NCBI RefSeq assembly: GCF_001634365.1
Contig: NZ_CP014579.1
Coordinates: forward strand, 2,480,001-2,544,000
Length of the DNA: 64,000 nt
Reading direction: 5' to 3'
Source of the DNA: Paraburkholderia phytofirmans OLGA172
Lineage (GTDB): Bacteria; Pseudomonadota; Gammaproteobacteria; Burkholderiales; Burkholderiaceae
Below are positions 61,050-64,000 of this stretch, one piece after another. A program made the position numbers and the translations under genes. The first letter of the stretch is position 1, and each line of letters begins with the position of its first letter. Under the pieces are notes generated by a model that worked only from the letters and a program-made list of their open reading frames with translations, did no database searches and was not told where the DNA came from.

Positions 61050-61814
61050 ATGACTGCTCGCGCGCCAAACCGTCATTTCCCACGCATGTCTTGCGTCATC
61101 TGTGCCTATAACGAAGCGCCCCGCATCGGCACGGTGCTCGCCGTGGCCTGTGCCCACCCTTTGCTCGGCGAAATCATCGTGGTGGACGACGGTTCGAGCG
61201 ACGGCACCGCTGAAATAGTCGAACGCTTCGCGTCCGTGCGGCTGATTCGATGCGTCGAGAACCGTGGCAAAAGCGCTGCCATGGCAGCCGGAATCGCCGC
61301 AGCGACAGGCGAGTTGCTGATGCTGCTCGACGCCGATCTGAAAGGGCTGACCGCCGAGTGCATCGGCGCGCTCGCCCTTCCCGTTTTGCAAGGCAAGGCG
61401 CAAGTCAGCCTGAGCCTGCGCCAGAACAGCCTGCTGGCGTTTCGCGCCATCGGCCTCGATTTTGTCTCCGGCGAACGGGTCGTCACAAAAGCGTTTCTGA
61501 GCGAAGTCCTGCAGGAGGTTCACGGCTTGCCGCGCTTCGGGGTCGAAGTGTTCATGAACCGCCGCATCATCGAACGCCGCCTGCCTATTGCAGTGACTCA
61601 CTGGCCGCGCGTCACGCAGGCTCGCAAAACCGAGAAGCTCGGCTACTGGAGAGGCTTGCGCGCGGAATGGCGCATGATCGCGGACCTCTTCAAGGCTGTT
61701 TATCCGCTTGCGCTGATTTCGCAGACCTTTCAATTACTCCGCTTACGCATCGACCACGGCCCACGGGCGAGTTTTGCGGCACGGATGAGAAAAGTGTCCG
61801 ATAGTCCGCGCTGA
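61050..61814 (+). CDS. Family 2 glycosyltransferase
   Basis: A 254-residue GT-A fold glycosyltransferase. MSCVICAYNEAPRIGTVLAV opens the fold, IIVVDDGSSDGTAEIVERFA carries the nucleotide-binding D-D-G-S, ENRGKSAAMAAGIAAATGEL follows, and LLMLLDADLKGLTAE is the D-x-D metal-binding block. The C-terminus (FKAVYPLALISQTFQLLRLR) is hydrophobic/amphipathic, suggesting membrane association. The broken flippase-like gene is convergent with it, and the two may once have acted on one lipid glycoside. The donor and acceptor are unknown. The start has no clear ribosome site; Met13 is an alternative. Confidence 0.85.
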   Translation: MTARAPNRHFPRMSCVICAYNEAPRIGTVLAVACAHPLLGEIIVVDDGSSDGTAEIVERFASVRLIRCVENRGKSAAMAAGIAAATGELLMLLDADLKGLTAECIGALALPVLQGKAQVSLSLRQNSLLAFRAIGLDFVSGERVVTKAFLSEVLQEVHGLPRFGVEVFMNRRIIERRLPIAVTHWPRVTQARKTEKLGYWRGLRAEWRMIADLFKAVYPLALISQTFQLLRLRIDHGPRASFAARMRKVSDSPR

Positions 61815-61860
61815 AGCGCTCACGGTGCCGGGCCAGCCGCCCGCGCCCGGCCTCGACGAC

Positions 61861-62288
61861 TCATTCCGCCGCCGGCAATGCGTTGCGCCCCCTCGCGGCG
61901 AGCGCAACGAAACTCGCCGCGCCGAGCATCAACGGACAGTAAAGCGTCGCGAAGCGCCACAGTACCAGCGCCGTCGCGATGCTCGCCCGGGGCACCCAGC
62001 TAGCGAACGCGGCCGCGAGCGCGATGTCGCCGGTGCCGCCTCCTGCGGGCACCCCGGTCCACAGTGCAGCATGCAGGGCGAGCGCCTGCACGAATTGAGA
62101 ACGAAAGGCGCGCCGACGGCGAGGCCGATACCGGCAAGCGCCACCAACACCGCCGCTTTACGCGTATGTGATCTGATCAACGAGGGCCTCAGCAAGTACA
62201 GCGTGGCCCTGCTTTCTCCGCGCGATGCGGCATGGAAGCGCTGCTTCGCGGGTGAAACCGGGGCCGTCCGGGGCCTCATGATAACCAC
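61861..62288 (-). pseudogene. Frameshifted, N-terminally truncated flippase-like (LPG synthase TM region) membrane protein
   Basis: Two minus-strand frames carry consecutive membrane segments. The first has RKAAVLVALAGIGLAVGAPF; a frameshift near 62095-62110 leads to QFVQALALHAALWTGVPAGG and GTGDIALAAAFASWVPRASI, then ATALVLWRFATLYCPLMLGA. P-A-G-G-G-T-G-D-I-A-L and L-W-R-F are hallmarks of the flippase-like/UPF0104 family related to the MprF membrane domain. Family members are ~300 residues; only ~110 remain, so both truncation and frameshift are present. Confidence 0.65.
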
Positions 62289-62308
62289 CCGACGCTGCGT
62301 TTTCGTGA

Positions 62309-62776
62309 CTAGCGGCTAGCGGCCAGCGACTCACGGGCGGACGGCAACTGCCCCCAGGCGACCAGCACCTGCTGAATGCTGCGTGCGTAGGCGTCGCGCT
62401 GCTTCGGCGTTTCCGAGTGGTACGCGCCGATCGCGCGCCAGGTATTGCCGTGCTTGACCATCTTCTGCTTGAGCAGCCAGGCCGCCACATAGACGTTCAC
62501 GCACGGGTCGGTCAGCGCACGATGCGGCACACCCTCACGCGCGAGATCGCCGAAATGAATCGAATTGATCTGCAACTGACCGACGTCGATCGAACCGTCC
62601 GCGTTCCGGTGTATCGCGCCCGGGTCCCCCTTCGACTCGTACCATGCGACGGCCCGCAATATCCATGGATTGACGCCCTGGTAAGCTGCGGCCTCATTGA
62701 AGCAATCATCCGCCGCGCGTGCCACACCGCACATCGACAGCCACGCCAGCGCAATACAGAAGTTTTTCAAGGACAC
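62309..62776 (-). CDS. Secreted lytic transglycosylase (IagB/PilT-type SLT domain)
   Basis: A 155-residue specialised lytic transglycosylase that opens peptidoglycan locally, often for an envelope-spanning machine. A signal peptide (MSLKNFCIALAWLSMCGVAR, cleavage near ARAAD) is followed by AAYQGVNPWILRAVAWYESK, with the catalytic Glu in WYESKG, then GSIDVGQLQINSIHFG and WRAIGAYHSETPKQRDAYAR, the SLT family motifs. It resembles IagB/VirB1-like small enzymes of secretion and pilus systems. The two upstream secreted proteins on the same strand may be functionally linked. Confidence 0.88.
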   Translation of the reverse strand: MSLKNFCIALAWLSMCGVARAADDCFNEAAAYQGVNPWILRAVAWYESKGDPGAIHRNADGSIDVGQLQINSIHFGDLAREGVPHRALTDPCVNVYVAAWLLKQKMVKHGNTWRAIGAYHSETPKQRDAYARSIQQVLVAWGQLPSARESLAASR

Positions 62777-62833
62777 GATTCATCCTTCCGCTTGATCGCG
62801 ATAAAAATTGGAGGCAGCGGACCGCTGGCCGAA

Positions 62834-63190
62834 TCACTTGGCGAGAGCCTGATCGATTTGCCGTTGCACGGAGTCGAGGTACGCATGTGAAGCATCGGAC
62901 ACGACGAGCCGGACAGTCGGCATCGGCGGCGCCTTGCGCTCCTGCATCTGTACCGGCGCATGTGATTTCTTTCGATGCAGCGCCGGCTTCACAGGCAAGT
63001 CATCGTCACTGCCACTCGACGGCGGCAGCATCGCAAGCGATGGCAACGGCGGATAAACCTTGTCCGCCGCGGCGGGAAATGCGGCGGCCGACTGCAGATC
63101 CGTTCCCGGCTGGCCTGCAAAGGCAGGCGCGGCGAGCAGCGTGGCCACCGTCAGTAAGGTGATTCGAAGCATCGCGATGGCCCCCCTCAT
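62834..63190 (-). CDS. Hypothetical secreted proline-rich protein
   Basis: A 118-residue protein with a signal peptide (AMLRITLLTVATLLAAPAFA, cut before GQPG). A Pro/Ser-rich region (YPPLPSLAMLPPSSGSDDDL) and a basic stretch follow, ending in the amphipathic TVRLVVSDASHAYLDSVQRQ. No family recognised. Its start overlaps the stop of the lipoprotein gene upstream (ATGA at 63187-63190), and it is 57 bp before the lytic transglycosylase, so the three genes probably form one operon. Confidence 0.65.
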   Translation of the reverse strand: MRGAIAMLRITLLTVATLLAAPAFAGQPGTDLQSAAAFPAAADKVYPPLPSLAMLPPSSGSDDDLPVKPALHRKKSHAPVQMQERKAPPMPTVRLVVSDASHAYLDSVQRQIDQALAK

Positions 63191-63558
63191 TGCACCGTCC
63201 TGATCGACACGCTATACGGCTGACCAAGACCGGCGGTTCGATTTTCGAAGCTCACCTTCGACATGCGTTGCACAGGCACGCCCTTCCATACCGCCTGGTT
63301 CAGGTACGCGAAATCCTGACCCAGCGCGGTGACCTGCACGACCGTGGACTGCTGCTGCGCGGCAGCCAAGGCGCCTGCCTTGGCAAGCACGGTGGTGAGT
63401 TGCGGGTCATGCGCCCCGAGCGCATCCGGCGGAATCTCGAAGCTGATGACTTCGTTGGGCGCCTTGTCAGTATGCGCGGCATTCTGCGCAGACATCTGAG
63501 CGCAGCCGGCCAACGCGAGAACGGTCACCAAAAACCACACTTGTCGCTTCACACCCAT
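63187..63558 (-). CDS. Hypothetical lipoprotein
   Basis: A 123-residue predicted lipoprotein: signal MGVKRQVWFLVTVLALAGCA with lipobox LAGC (Cys ~19). The mature part contains LTTVLAKAGALAAAQQQSTV and ALGQDFAYLNQAVWKGVPVQ, ending SVSIRTVQ. The overall size and layout are compatible with small secretion/pilus-type lipoproteins (DotD- or PilP-like), but I do not recognise the family. It is first gene of a three-gene unit with the proline-rich protein and lytic transglycosylase. Confidence 0.65.
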   Translation of the reverse strand: MGVKRQVWFLVTVLALAGCAQMSAQNAAHTDKAPNEVISFEIPPDALGAHDPQLTTVLAKAGALAAAQQQSTVVQVTALGQDFAYLNQAVWKGVPVQRMSKVSFENRTAGLGQPYSVSIRTVQ

Positions 63559-63771
63559 CTCCAGTCAATCCCGTTGCTATAGCGATGTTTTCGGCAGGCC
63601 GGCGGGAAAAGTTGATAGGCCGAAAACGCGCCCGCGAAAATCAAAAAGAGTTATCTCAAGATCGGCGCAAACGATTGCTTCGGCGCTCGATGAAGCGCCG
63701 AACGAGGCGAAGTTGCCTCGCGTTTCGGGCGGGTTATTCGTATGAGGATTATGAGACCGGCTATCGGCGCT

Positions 63772-64000
63772 TCAGGCAGTCGGCTCCGCTTCACGGCCTT
63801 CCGTTGCCCCTTCGCCCGTCTGCTCCAGCGCGTGCCTCCGCGCCGCCAGCACATCCTGGTAGCGCAGATACCCACACCGTCCATCGGATTTGGCCCCATA
63901 CATCGCCGCGTCGGCGTTGAGCAGCAGCTCCTCTGCCGTAGCGCCATCGTCCGGAAACTGACTGATGCCGATGCTCGCGCCCACCGTCACGCTTTGTCCG
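63772..64000 (-). CDS. C-terminal end of a GGDEF-domain diguanylate cyclase (5' part outside window)
   Basis: The minus-strand frame is open to the window edge and ends at 63772. The visible ~75 residues, SVTVGASIGISQFPDDGATA, then EELLLNADAAMYGAKSDGRC, are the last part of a GGDEF domain (V-T-x-S-I-G-I-S-x-F-P and N-A-D-x-A-M-Y-x-A-K). The GGDEF motif itself lies beyond the window, so catalytic competence cannot be judged. The tail is Glu/Arg-rich. Confidence 0.85.
   Translation of the reverse strand, partial: GQSVTVGASIGISQFPDDGATAEELLLNADAAMYGAKSDGRCGYLRYQDVLAARRHALEQTGEGATEGREAEPTA

Overview
This window looks like a chromosomal segment of a Burkholderiales bacterium, most likely Paraburkholderia or Burkholderia. 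It has high GC, an flhDC master operon, two small secreted DUF4148 proteins (a family seen mainly in this order), a BpeEF-OprC/CeoAB-OpcM type efflux locus with its LysR regulator and llpE gene, a 180-kDa type NAD-glutamate dehydrogenase, and a complete C-P lyase set. I see no rRNA, tRNA or CRISPR array.

Layout. 0-2.8 kb: the end of an MmyB-like regulator, a GNAT acetyltransferase, a decayed YeeE/YedE fragment, then flhDC. 2.8-11.1 kb: oprC-bpeF-bpeE-llpE on the minus strand, divergent from bpeT. 11.1-21 kb: a DUF4148 protein, a 24-codon ORF, a purine nucleoside permease-like protein, a CDF transporter, NAD-GDH, and a coupled hydrolase/M14 peptidase pair. 21-24 kb: phnCDE. 24-27.2 kb: AT-rich DNA with an IS30-like remnant and a large lipoprotein hydrolase. 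27.5-33.5 kb: an EamA transporter and the GABA locus gabR-gabT-gabD, with an intergenic repeat element between gabT and gabD. 33.5-45 kb: accessory and envelope genes (DUF4148, thioesterase, esterase, aldo/keto reductase, broken LysR gene, porin, histidine kinase, a repetitive secreted protein with a coupled membrane protein, metallophosphoesterase). 45-52.3 kb: pcaF, the deletion-riddled remains of a C4 acid-sugar operon (ltnD::otnK, otnI, denD) with its GntR regulator, an IclR regulator and an M20 amidohydrolase. 52.4-60.7 kb: the C-P lyase locus, phnF-DUF1045-phnN divergent from phnGHIJKLM. 60.7-64 kb: a small hypothetical protein, a glycosyltransferase, a frameshifted flippase-like gene, a lytic transglycosylase with two secreted proteins, and the end of a GGDEF protein.

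The most interesting signal is regulatory. The phn genes lie in two blocks about 29 kb apart (transporter at 21 kb, C-P lyase at 54 kb). Upstream of both blocks there is an exact PhoB-type direct repeat, TGTCAT-N5-TGTCAT, and a palindrome with the identical core CGTCTAGACG, the likely operator of the PhnF repressor encoded beside phnG. This suggests one phosphonate regulon under dual control by phosphate starvation and ligand. The phnF operon also carries a 2H-phosphoesterase (DUF1045), while no phnP is visible, so it may supply the cyclic phosphodiesterase step.

Other notable points: an LlpE hydrolase with Asp where the family has its nucleophilic Ser; several genes broken by internal deletion (a LysR gene, denD, an ltnD::otnK fusion) or frameshift; perfect palindromes of 40 bp (after gabD) and 30 bp (before pcaF); and hexanucleotide microsatellites inside a coding region and upstream of the amidohydrolase.
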